A stretch of DNA of 47,107 nt from Candidatus Heteroruminococcus faecigallinarum. GTDB lineage: Bacteria > Bacillota > Clostridia > Oscillospirales > Ruminococcaceae. The notes beneath the pieces were generated by a model. The model saw nothing but the letters and a program-made list of their open reading frames with translations, did not search any database and was not told the origin of the DNA. Shown piece after piece: positions 1 through 7,396 of this stretch (its first letter is position 1; each line of letters opens with the position of its first letter). The position numbers and the translations under genes are program-made. The stretch is from contig CAJFKV010000011.1 of NCBI GenBank assembly GCA_904387055.1, positions 1-47,107 on the forward strand, in the 5' to 3' direction.

Positions 1-1081
1 AATGCCAAACTAGAGTGCCATAAGGAATCATAGAACTAAGGGCATAATCGGATTGTGAAGGGAGATAAGTTGCAGTATATTCTCCCGGCTGTACTTGGAC
101 ATGGAGATGTATCGCATCTACTCCAGCATCACTCTGATACCCGATGGTATCTGCGAGCGTAACATCATAACTTTTATTTTTCACCCAGCTGGGAATACCA
201 TCCATGTGAAGATAGACAACAGTATTATCCGATGCTCTATCATAGATGCGCACTTGACCATAAGTGCCGTCGACAGGGCCGACTACTGGACCGGGTGTTG
301 CAGAGTGAATATCGCAATGACTATCTACTTTATTGACCATGTCTACACCTTCATGGGAGACATTTCCGGTTAATTCACCCCATAGATTATAGGAAAATGC
401 AATATTTTGTCCAGATCGTGTACTAGAAAAATTGTAAGAAGTATTGAAACAATGTTCAGCAACAATCATGGAACGATCACAGTATGTTTGGATTGCACTT
501 GTTCGAGTGTCTACACTATCATGAAAATATGTCGCACTTTCACTTTCATATTGACCAAAATATGGAATGTTAGAAACTGATTTACTTCGCGCAGAAAAAG
601 GAACTGTATCTGTATATGGTTCTAAGATTTCGCGCAATTCATCTTCGGTCATGACTGCAACTTGTTCTGGAAAGATACTCAGATTGTAGAGCATTTCCAT
701 TTCTTCGATGGTGAGGTTTTTTTCTAAACGAATTTCTTCCATTCCGGGTTCGTCGCTAGGAGATGTCTCATTAGCAGTAGAATATGTTGTTGGGCTGTCG
801 AGTAAAATTGTGTCCACAGTCGCCAAAAATTCACGCAATTCGCCATATGTCAAAGTATCTAATGTTTCTTGTGACATTCCCCAATTTAATAAATTCTCTC
901 GTTCATTATCAGTTAATATAGCAATATCGTCATCTCCATAACCTTCAGAATAACCAGAATCTTCAGATACTTCGGTATCCGAAACTGTTTCAGTTTGAAC
1001 TTCAAGTTCAGCTGCAAATGCAAATTGTGTAAATAATAGCGATAGAGCCAGAATAGATGACAAAATTTTATTTTTTTTCAT
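1..1081 (-). CDS. Secreted M23-family (LytM-like) metallopeptidase, C-terminus cut by window
   Basis: The frame is open for 360 codons from ATG at 1081 to the window edge, so the C-terminus is missing. Residues 1-24 form a signal peptide (basic start, hydrophobic core, AFA-A cleavage). An acidic linker follows, then two related helical segments at about 57-88 and 124-155, both ending T-x2-ELRE-x-L. Residues 240-335 match an M23 peptidase: H243 and D247 fit HxxxD, YLHMD has H292, and H325/H327 form HxH. All zinc ligands are therefore present. The family cleaves peptidoglycan cross-bridges or other peptides outside the cell. The start has AGGAG about nine bases upstream. The gene is clearly AT-rich compared with the DNA from 1330 on, so transfer is possible. 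The specific substrate cannot be told. Confidence 0.8.
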   Translation of the reverse strand, partial: MKKNKILSSILALSLLFTQFAFAAELEVQTETVSDTEVSEDSGYSEGYGDDDIAILTDNERENLLNWGMSQETLDTLTYGELREFLATVDTILLDSPTTYSTANETSPSDEPGMEEIRLEKNLTIEEMEMLYNLSIFPEQVAVMTEDELREILEPYTDTVPFSARSKSVSNIPYFGQYESESATYFHDSVDTRTSAIQTYCDRSMIVAEHCFNTSYNFSSTRSGQNIAFSYNLWGELTGNVSHEGVDMVNKVDSHCDIHSATPGPVVGPVDGTYGQVRIYDRASDNTVVYLHMDGIPSWVKNKSYDVTLADTIGYQSDAGVDAIHLHVQVQPGEYTATYLPSQSDYALSSMIPYGTLVWH

Positions 1082-1150
1082 TTGATCCCACTCCTCAATA
1101 TAATTTTTTGTAAATAAGGTAATAAATATATTTAATTTCCTTATATTTCT

Positions 1151-1179
1151 ATTATATGCATTGACAATTGGAAAATCAA
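1151..1179 (-). promoter_or_regulatory. Promoter of the M23 peptidase gene
   Basis: On the minus strand TTGATT (-35, 1174-1179) and a perfect TATAAT (-10, 1151-1156) are separated by 17 bp, about 70 bp before the ATG at 1081. The flanking DNA (1082-1325) is AT-rich and holds no gene. Confidence 0.7.
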
Positions 1180-1325
1180 GGTATATTAGCAACTATATTT
1201 TTTATCATTTGTTGTATAATTGGACAAATATATTAAACTTAAATAAGAAAAAACAGTAAAAAATCACTACTTATTTGGAAGAGTGATGATAGAATGAATT
1301 ATTTAAATGGCAGGCGTCTCATGCA

Positions 1326-2525
1326 TCACTGCACCTTGATAAGCGGGGTGGTGTAATCCAGGCCGCAGGGGGCCGCCTGGGGCAGCATCAGGCAGTAGAG
1401 GTCGGTGGCGGTGGCCTCCAGCTGGGCGAAGGTCTGGGCCTCGCCGCCCAGGTCCCGTAGCTGGGCCAGGGAGTGGGAGAGGGGAAGGGTGCAGGTGTCC
1501 CTGGCGGCGGTGAGGATCTCCTTCCCCGCCGGCGTAAAGCCCAGCACATGGATGTAGGGGGGAGGGGTCTGGCTGTGGCGGGCCTCCAGCCCCAGGAAGG
1601 CGCAGAGGACCACCCGCCGCAGGCGGCTGAGGGTGTAGCGCTTGGTCTTGCAGGCGGTAAACAGCTCCTCCAGGGAGGTGGCGGAGCGGATGGCCTCGTA
1701 GAGGCGGTTTTCCAGCCCCTCGGAGATGTCCGGAAGGCGGGAAAGCTCCTCGATCGTCATGGTGCGCAGCCGGGCAAGGATGGCCCGCTCGGCCGGGTAG
1801 AAGGAGGCGGGAGCCACCTTGTTGCGGATGGCCAGGCGGCAGATCTCCGCCGAGGGCTTGGGCATATAGTTGGAAGCCACCCCCACCGCCCCCTGGGTCA
1901 GCAGGCTGCGCAGCTGGGAGGCGGAGGTAAGGAAGCCCTGGGCCCCGTTGCTGTCGTGGCCGGGTCCCACCCGCTCCATGACGGCGGGGCGGATGGCGCA
2001 GCCCAGCAGGCGCAGCTGCCGCAGGTATTCGATGCCCAGGATGTCGTTGGGTTCCCCCAGCAGGTTCCCCACCTGCTCGCCCCAAAGGCGGGTGACCGCC
2101 TGCTGGCGGGCCTGGGCGAAGGTCATGCCCTGGTCCAGGAGCGGGTCCAGCGCCTCCCCCAGGCGGGGGTCGTCGATGGCCTGGGCCGCCTGCTCCAGAA
2201 GGTCCAGATTCCCGGACTCGCTGCCAAAGAAGAGTTCGTCTACGCAGCCCAGCCCCTGGAGGGTGGCGACCCCTCCGTAGGCGAACCGCTGGGCGGTGGC
2301 GCAGGCGTAGGGGAGGGGGAGCTCCAGGACCAGGTCCGCCCCCGATTCCAGCGCCGCCCTGGCCCGCAGCTGCTTGGACAGGAGGGCAGGCGCCCCCCGC
2401 TGGACAAAGTTGCCGCTCATCACCACGGCGACATGGGTTGCCCCCCGCTGGCGGGCGGTTTGGATGTGGAGCTGGTGCCCCTTGTGGAAGGGATTGTATT
2501 CAGCGATAATGCCGGTAATCTTCAA
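1326..2525 (-). CDS. tmcAL: tRNA(Met) cytidine acetate ligase TmcAL
   Basis: 399 residues. The start reads GIIAEYNPFHKGH, the nucleotidyltransferase HxGH signature of the TmcAL/YlbM family, followed by MSGNFVQRG and the family-typical ELPLPYA and FGSESG blocks. TmcAL uses ATP and acetate to form acetyl-AMP and acetylates C34 of elongator tRNA-Met (ac4C) in the cytosol. The start is TTG at 2525: the conserved N-terminus begins there, and a GGAAAGGCGG ribosome site lies about eight bases before it. The gene is divergent from ackA, so two acetate-using enzymes share one intergenic region. Family assignment is secure; the modification itself is inferred from the family. Confidence 0.93.
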   Translation of the reverse strand: MKITGIIAEYNPFHKGHQLHIQTARQRGATHVAVVMSGNFVQRGAPALLSKQLRARAALESGADLVLELPLPYACATAQRFAYGGVATLQGLGCVDELFFGSESGNLDLLEQAAQAIDDPRLGEALDPLLDQGMTFAQARQQAVTRLWGEQVGNLLGEPNDILGIEYLRQLRLLGCAIRPAVMERVGPGHDSNGAQGFLTSASQLRSLLTQGAVGVASNYMPKPSAEICRLAIRNKVAPASFYPAERAILARLRTMTIEELSRLPDISEGLENRLYEAIRSATSLEELFTACKTKRYTLSRLRRVVLCAFLGLEARHSQTPPPYIHVLGFTPAGKEILTAARDTCTLPLSHSLAQLRDLGGEAQTFAQLEATATDLYCLMLPQAAPCGLDYTTPLIKVQ

Positions 2526-2557
2526 TGGACGGGCCGCCTTTCCTTTGGTTTTGCCAC

Positions 2558-2608
2558 TTGAAATTCCTCTGCTGATGTAATAATATAGTATATATACAAA
2601 GTTTGCAA
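2558..2608. promoter_or_regulatory. Back-to-back tmcAL/ackA promoters sharing one -10 box
   Basis: Plus strand (ackA): TTGAAA at 2558-2563, 17 bp, TAATAT at 2581-2586. Minus strand (tmcAL): TTGCAA at 2603-2608, 17 bp, TATTAT at 2580-2585. The two -10 boxes lie on the same six base pairs, so polymerases would compete for one melting site. Confidence 0.6.
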
Positions 2609-2681
2609 CCCGCTTTCCGGGCTTTTGTTTTTGTTTCCCGGCGGCGGGCGACAGAATATCAATTTGGGAGGATTACAAACA

Positions 2682-3878
2682 ATGAAGATTCTGGTAATCA
2701 ATGCCGGCAGCTCGTCCCTGAAGTACCAGCTGATCGACATGGAGACCGAGACCCCCATTGCCAAGGGCCTGTGTGAGCGCATCGGCATCGGCGGCAAGAT
2801 CACCCACAAGACCAGCGACGGCCGGTCGGTGTCCTACGAGGTGGATTTCCCCACCCATGAGGAGGCCTTTGCCGAGCTGACCAAGGTGCTCACCACCGGC
2901 GATACCGCCGTCATCAAGAACCTGGACGAGATCTCCGCCATCGGCCACCGGGTGGTGCAGGGCGGCGAGAAGATCACCCAGTCGGTCCTGCTCACCGAGG
3001 ACGTGCTCAAGGTGGTGGACGAGTGTGCCGAGCTGGCTCCTCTCCACAATCCCCCCATCCTGGTGGCCATCCGCGCCTGCCAGAAGGTCTTCTCCGACAA
3101 GATTCCCCAGGTGGGTGTCTTTGATACCGCCTTCCATCAGACCATGCCCCAGAAGGCCTACACCTGGGCCATCCCCTACGAGTACTATGAAAAGTACCAC
3201 ATCCGCCGCTACGGCTACCACGGCACCAGCCACCGCTTTGTCAGCGGCCGTCTGGGCGAGCTGGTAGGCGGTCTGGAGGGCAAGAAGGTGGTTACCTGCC
3301 ATCTGGGCAACGGTTCCTCCATCTGCGCCATTGTGGACGGCAAGTGCATGGAGAACTCCATGGGCTTCACTCCTCTGGACGGCCTCATCATGGGTACCCG
3401 GTCCGGTTCGGTGGATCCTTCGGTGGTGGCCTTCATCGCCAATAAGGAAGGCCTCTCTGCCCAGGAAGTGGTGGACATCCTCAACAAGAAGTCCGGTTAT
3501 CTGGGCGTGTCCGGCTTCACCAGCGACCAGCGTGACCTGTGGGATGCTGCCGAGAAGGGCAACGCCCGGGCCCAGCTGGCTCTGGATATGCAGGTCTACC
3601 AGATCAAGAAGTACATCGGCGCCTATGCGGCGGCCATGGGCGGTCTGGACTATGTGGTCTTCACCGGCGGCATCGGCGAGAACGACATGAAGGTTCGGGA
3701 GCTGGTGTGCAGCGACATGGAGTTCCTGGGCATCAAGTTCGCCCCCGAGAAGAACAACTTCCGCGGGGAGGAGAGAATCATCTCCACCGACGATTCCAAG
3801 GTTACTGTCTATGTGCTCCCCACCAACGAGGAGCTGCTCATCGCCCGGGACACCGCCGCCATCGTGGGCAACAAGTAA
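2682..3878 (+). CDS. ackA: Acetate kinase
   Basis: 398 residues, the usual length. It carries the ASKHA-fold signatures of acetate kinase: NAGSSSLKYQL at 7-17, GYHGTSHRFVS near 180, CHLGNGSS, MGTRSGSVDPS and FTGGIGEN near 325. It interconverts acetyl phosphate plus ADP with acetate plus ATP, the last ATP-yielding step of acetate fermentation in the cytosol. An in-frame extension upstream to 2625 exists, but the ATG at 2682 matches the family N-terminus and follows GGGAGGATT at a good distance. No pta lies beside it. A strong bidirectional terminator follows. Confidence 0.97.
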   Translation: MKILVINAGSSSLKYQLIDMETETPIAKGLCERIGIGGKITHKTSDGRSVSYEVDFPTHEEAFAELTKVLTTGDTAVIKNLDEISAIGHRVVQGGEKITQSVLLTEDVLKVVDECAELAPLHNPPILVAIRACQKVFSDKIPQVGVFDTAFHQTMPQKAYTWAIPYEYYEKYHIRRYGYHGTSHRFVSGRLGELVGGLEGKKVVTCHLGNGSSICAIVDGKCMENSMGFTPLDGLIMGTRSGSVDPSVVAFIANKEGLSAQEVVDILNKKSGYLGVSGFTSDQRDLWDAAEKGNARAQLALDMQVYQIKKYIGAYAAAMGGLDYVVFTGGIGENDMKVRELVCSDMEFLGIKFAPEKNNFRGEERIISTDDSKVTVYVLPTNEELLIARDTAAIVGNK

Positions 3879-3894
3879 GTTTTTCTTTCCAGCG

Positions 3895-3927
3895 AAAAAA
3901 GCCTTCCCCGCGGGGAAGGCTTTTTTT
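3895..3927. terminator. Bidirectional intrinsic terminator after ackA
   Basis: Perfect 10-bp inverted repeat (GCCTTCCCCG / CGGGGAAGGC, 3901-3920) flanked by A6 on the left and T7 on the right. It can stop ackA and the DUF378 gene that converges from the right. Confidence 0.9.
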
Positions 3928-3941
3928 GTTGGGAAAGGGGA

Positions 3942-4163
3942 CTAGTCCCCTGGATGATGGGCGGTGTCCCGGTCCTCCGAATCCCGAAACAGGAGGGAGA
4001 TGCACCAGACGCCCGCCAACGCAATCAGGGTGTATACCACCCGGCTGATCATGGCCGATTGCCCGCCAAACAGCCAGGCCACCAGATCCAGCTGAAACAG
4101 CCCCACCGCCCCCCAGTTGAGGGCGCCGATGATGATGAGGGTAAGGGAAATCTTATCCAGCAT
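3942..4163 (-). CDS. DUF378 (YuzA-like) small membrane protein
   Basis: 73 residues with two hydrophobic segments (about 5-24 and 38-58). The first contains IIGALNWGAVGLF, the hallmark of DUF378 proteins of unknown function. An in-frame extension to 4241 exists, but ATG at 4163 is preceded by AAGGAG nine bases away and begins exactly at the family start (MLDKISLTLIIIG). The last residues are polar and probably cytosolic. It sits alone between the ackA terminator and a repeat block; no functional partner is evident. Confidence 0.85.
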   Translation of the reverse strand: MLDKISLTLIIIGALNWGAVGLFQLDLVAWLFGGQSAMISRVVYTLIALAGVWCISLLFRDSEDRDTAHHPGD

Positions 4164-4862
4164 ATTGACAACTCCTTGCATCGTGGGCGGAAAGCCGCCC
4201 TGGGTTTGGGCCGCCGCCCCCAGGGAAGCAGCGGCTTTCAACCCTTAGTATGGCTGCGAAAGAATCCCTTTATACGAAAATTGGACAACATTTCCATCGC
4301 AAATTTTTCTTTCTTGCCGGGTGCTGGCGTTTCTCCAAGGCTGGCGCGGGCGGGTGGGAACTGGTAGTTTTTTCGGAAAAGTACCTTTGGGCCGCCTTCG
4401 GCGGCCCCTGCCGTATGCGGGGCCGCTCCGCGCCCCGCGCCCCCAGGGGTTACGGCGGGGATGCTCCGCCCCCCGCGCCCCCAGGGTGACTCTTTCTATG
4501 GAGAAAGAGTCACCAGAAAGCCAGGCGGGGGAAAATCCCCCGCCACCCCCTTACGTTCCCCTTCTCCTCCTAGGGAAAAGGTCTCGCTCCGCTCGCCCCT
4601 GTCCGACGGGGACAAAACCTCATCAGACACGGGAGTGCCCATCCAGGAGGCAACCACCGGAAATCGATCGTTGTCGTGGGTCTTGATTGACAAATCACCA
4701 GGGAACCAGTAAAGTTGTCCGCCCCAGGGTGTCACCACCGGCAGTCTAGTCTGCGGGTATCATCAATATTCTTCGAAGTACGGTGCAGGCACATGTCCCA
4801 TTTGAGCCGGGAACGGGGTTTATTTTCGTTTTGTTTTCCGATTCCCTCTATACAACTCATAT
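4164..4862. repeat. Gene-free block with nested GC-rich palindromes, probable dispersed repeat
   Basis: No convincing gene lies here. From about 4380 there are consecutive inverted repeats: GGGCCGCC/GGCGGCCC at 4389-4407, an overlapping alternative GCGGCCCC/GGGGCCGC at 4401-4426, and GTGACTCTTTC/GAAAGAGTCAC at 4486-4513 with a six-base loop. The word GCGCCCCCAGGG-like recurs at about 4438 and 4475. The short open frames are proline/arginine/glycine-rich and look like translated repeat. The overlapping stems suggest a noncoding mosaic repeat of the kind scattered through Oscillospiraceae genomes. No second copy is in this window, so dispersal is inference. Confidence 0.5.
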
Positions 4863-4904
4863 AAAAAAGGCCTAGTCTACTTAGTACCAGTGTAGATTGG
4901 GCCT
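4863..4904 (-). terminator. Intrinsic terminator of the XRE regulator gene
   Basis: On the minus strand an interrupted stem (AGGCC and TCTAC arms pairing with GGCCT and GTAGA) is followed by T6, right after the stop codon of the regulator at 4909. Confidence 0.7.
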
Positions 4905-4908
4905 TTCA

Positions 4909-5118
4909 CTATTCGTCTACATATTCCACGATGTCTGGGAGGGTGCAGTGCAGGATTTTACAGAGGCTGTCGAGGGTATTGGTAGAAACGAATTCCCCCG
5001 CTTTTAATCTGCGAATCGTAGAGCCGCTGATATTGTAAAGATCTCCCTTGTTTCGTAAGGTGTACGTTGTAATGCCTTTCTTTTCCATCGTTCTCCATAG
5101 TGGCGCGTAGGAGATCAT
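4909..5118 (-). CDS. XRE-family helix-turn-helix regulator (short, Cro/CI type)
   Basis: 69 residues, a single helix-turn-helix domain with no extra domain. The recognition region is about 25-45 (ISGSTIRRLKAGEFVSTNTL), followed by LDSLCKILHCTLPDIVEY, typical of the HTH_26 Cro/CI-like group. The ATG at 5118 follows GGGAGGG. Promoter-like DNA and a 12-bp perfect palindrome (5179-5190) lie upstream, between this gene and the divergent zinc-ribbon gene. Autoregulation or control of that neighbour is plausible but inferred. Its DNA is more AT-rich than the core genes. Confidence 0.85.
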   Translation of the reverse strand: MISYAPLWRTMEKKGITTYTLRNKGDLYNISGSTIRRLKAGEFVSTNTLDSLCKILHCTLPDIVEYVDE

Positions 5119-5178
5119 TTTTCCCTCCCCCCTTTACTTCTTCTTTAGTATACCGTATAATGGGCATACAAAGATATG

Positions 5179-5190
5179 AGCAATATTGCT
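5179..5190. promoter_or_regulatory. Candidate operator between XRE regulator and zinc-ribbon gene
   Basis: AGCAATATTGCT is a perfect 12-bp palindrome in the 248-bp divergent intergenic region, about 60 bp before the regulator start. Size and position fit a Cro/CI-type operator. No binding data are implied. Confidence 0.35.
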
Positions 5191-5366
5191 TATATTGGGT
5201 GAGGAGGGTGAATTACAGATGAACAAATATTTCCTATATATTATAAAAAATGGGTATTAGAAGTAATCCTTACGTAGATCAAAGCACCTGTTTATGGTGG
5301 AAAGAAAACTATTTTTAAATGGGAGATATAAACTTGGTCTGTAATCTATGGGAGCGTGGATAAACG

Positions 5367-6602
5367 ATGTATAAAAAAACAGTAGCGATCGATCTAAATG
5401 CGCATATTGACTCTTTAGAATATAGGGTTATCAATAACGGTAATGCTTACTATGGGGAATTATCATTTTTTAATCTATCATATGGAACCATTCATGCGAT
5501 TAAATTTCATGGTGAGTATTTTAACTCTTTTGGGGATATCCTGCCCATTACCAATACAGATTTACTACTACAGGATTTAAATATACCACCATGTAGTTAT
5601 TTCAAATACAGTTTTTCTTTACCAGATTTCCAAATCAGGAATTTCAAACTTTCGGTAATCAGTATAATATTTGAGAATGGAATTGTAGAAGCTGTATCGC
5701 CAAATCCTTATTCTTATGATATTGATGTGTTAGATGAAAATGATCCAGCAGACAATAAGCTACTTGTTTTATTTCGAAAGGCGTTTCCATATTCGATATG
5801 TCTTCCAAAAACGAATGAAATTGGATGGATATGTACCTGTGGAAGATGGAATTCAAAAGAGCAGAATACGTGCAGTAGATGTGGCAGTAAATTTGAAGAG
5901 GTTGGAACAACAGAATCAATTAAGGGCATTGTCGAAACTAAACTATCTGAACAGAAACAAAAGAAAAACAAAAAAAGAGCGCTATTTTTTTCAATTGTTG
6001 GAGTTATTATACTTGCGCTTGTGGTGGGTATTTATCTGGGGCCGTATCGTTACTTTAAGTTAGGATATTCGTACTCTGAACTGCAAAGTGGAAATCTTGA
6101 AGCTGCTAGGAAAGGATTTGAAGAACTAGGTAACTACAAAACCAGTAGACAGTGGTTAGATATTATTGATGTTGTGGAAGACTACCAGGGAACTTGGTAT
6201 AGTGATGAAGAGGGAAGTAGTCTACAAGTTGTAATTAAAGGCCGTACCCTTTATGCCATTGTAGCTTTTTTTGAAAATGACGTATCCGTTTATGCATTTG
6301 ATATAGTGGGTGGCGATGAGAATAGTCTTCAACTAATAGCTGATACGGTACCGATTGATGGAGATACATTAATTTGGAACGGTAGAAGATATCATAAAGT
6401 ATCCGAAAGCGTAAAGGTTCCAGAAGGGACAGAAGCCCCTTCGATTGGTATGACAAAAGAAGAAGCATTGGCGTCTACATGGGGTGCACCTGAATCTATC
6501 AATACTACTGAAACATCCGGTAATGTTCATGAGCAATGGGTATATCCTAATAATCGTTATCTCTATTTTGATAATGGCGTTCTTACAGGTATTCAAGAAT
6601 AA
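5367..6602 (+). CDS. Zinc-ribbon single-pass membrane protein, unknown function
   Basis: 411 residues. Residues 1-125 look like a beta-rich domain without recognised motifs. A zinc ribbon follows (C156, C158, C169, C172, CxC-x10-CxxC), then a lysine-rich stretch and one membrane helix at about 205-225. Residues 228-268 resemble a TPR-like helix pair (LQSGNLEAARKGFEEL). The last 50 residues (GMTKEEALASTWGAP onward, ending in a YLYFDNGVL strand) resemble a BamE/SmpA-like or DUF2845-like fold. The ribbon would face the cytosol and the C-terminus the outside. GGGAG lies 12 bases before ATG. The DNA is AT-rich throughout, unlike its surroundings. I do not recognise the protein as a named family. 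Confidence 0.75.
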   Translation: MYKKTVAIDLNAHIDSLEYRVINNGNAYYGELSFFNLSYGTIHAIKFHGEYFNSFGDILPITNTDLLLQDLNIPPCSYFKYSFSLPDFQIRNFKLSVISIIFENGIVEAVSPNPYSYDIDVLDENDPADNKLLVLFRKAFPYSICLPKTNEIGWICTCGRWNSKEQNTCSRCGSKFEEVGTTESIKGIVETKLSEQKQKKNKKRALFFSIVGVIILALVVGIYLGPYRYFKLGYSYSELQSGNLEAARKGFEELGNYKTSRQWLDIIDVVEDYQGTWYSDEEGSSLQVVIKGRTLYAIVAFFENDVSVYAFDIVGGDENSLQLIADTVPIDGDTLIWNGRRYHKVSESVKVPEGTEAPSIGMTKEEALASTWGAPESINTTETSGNVHEQWVYPNNRYLYFDNGVLTGIQE

Positions 6603-6633
6603 GCCTGAGGATAAAAGATTACGATGTATAGAT

Positions 6634-6670
6634 CAAGGCCTGGCGTGTAAATCTTACACGCCAGGCCTTG
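6634..6670. terminator. Perfect 17-bp hairpin after the zinc-ribbon gene
   Basis: CAAGGCCTGGCGTGTAA and its exact complement are separated by three bases. The T-tract downstream is poor (GGTTATGTATTTT). It ends the plus-strand gene and may also back up the V-ATPase terminator. Confidence 0.7.
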
Positions 6671-6693
6671 GTTATGTATTTTATTATAATGCA

Positions 6694-6724
6694 AGAGAAA
6701 ACGGCCCCCTTCTACAGGGGGCCG
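6694..6724 (-). terminator. Terminator of the V-type ATPase operon
   Basis: On the minus strand, CGGCCCCCT and AGGGGGCCG pair around a five-base loop and are followed by TTTTCTCTT. It sits four bases past the subunit D stop. Confidence 0.8.
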
Positions 6725-6727
6725 CTG

Positions 6728-7375
6728 CTAGGATAGGTCGGATTCTTCTTCGGTCTTCCGCTCCTTGGTGGATTTGATCACCTTCAGGCGGGAAAAATCT
6801 TCCCGTTCCTTCTCCTCCAGGGCGTCGCTGATAAACTTGCTGGAGGTTTCAAACTGGGGGATGATGATGTTCTTCAGGGCGTTGGCCCGGCTTTGGGTCT
6901 TTTTGATGGCGGTGGCCAGCCGGTAGATGCAGTTCTCCAGCTCGGCCAGCTCGGCGATCATCACCTTCACCTGCTGGAAGCACAGATAGGCGTAATCCAG
7001 CTGGGAATTGGTGGCGTGCAGGCCGTAGGAAAGCTCGGGGGGCTGGGTCTGGATGGAGACGGTGGGAAGCTCCACCCCCATCACGCTGCGGTAGGAGATC
7101 TCCACCGAGTCCTCCAGGGGGATGGTGGAGACAATGTCCGCGCAGACATTTTGCCCCAGGGTGATGTTGGCCCGCTGAAGGGCGGCATAGGCCCGGGAAT
7201 AGGTCTCGTCGATCCGGGTGCGGATCGACTTGGCCCGGTCGATGAGGGACATCAGTTCCCGGATGAGGATGTTCCGTTTCCGGTCCATCAGCTCAAACCC
7301 CATCCGGGCAAGCCCCAGGGATTTTTTGATGTTGAGAAGGTTGCCCTTGGTGGGGAATACGGTTTGGTTGTTCAT
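6728..7375 (-). CDS. ntpD: V-type ATP synthase/ATPase subunit D
   Basis: 215 residues, the usual length. It begins with FPTKGNLLNIKKSLGLA and RKRNILIREL, the long N-terminal helix of V/A-ATPase subunit D; the C-terminal helix runs over about 115-195. D is the central rotor stalk turning inside the A3B3 head. It is the last gene of the nine-gene operon, just before the terminator. The final residues are acidic and variable. The ATG at 7375 follows a purine-rich ribosome site. Confidence 0.95.
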   Translation of the reverse strand: MNNQTVFPTKGNLLNIKKSLGLARMGFELMDRKRNILIRELMSLIDRAKSIRTRIDETYSRAYAALQRANITLGQNVCADIVSTIPLEDSVEISYRSVMGVELPTVSIQTQPPELSYGLHATNSQLDYAYLCFQQVKVMIAELAELENCIYRLATAIKKTQSRANALKNIIIPQFETSSKFISDALEEKEREDFSRLKVIKSTKERKTEEESDLS

Positions 7376-7396
7376 GGTTGGCTCCCTTCCGGCGGA

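Noticed and set aside
95..941. Short plus-strand frames at the left edge
   Set aside because: They lie opposite the M23 peptidase, whose minus-strand frame is open to the window edge and has a promoter, signal peptide and zinc motifs.
2625..2681. N-terminal extension of acetate kinase
   Set aside because: The extension lacks family similarity and would overlap the ribosome site of the ATG at 2682.
4250..4738. Several 70-120-codon frames in the palindromic block
   Set aside because: P/R/G-rich translations of repeats, without ribosome sites or consistent frame.
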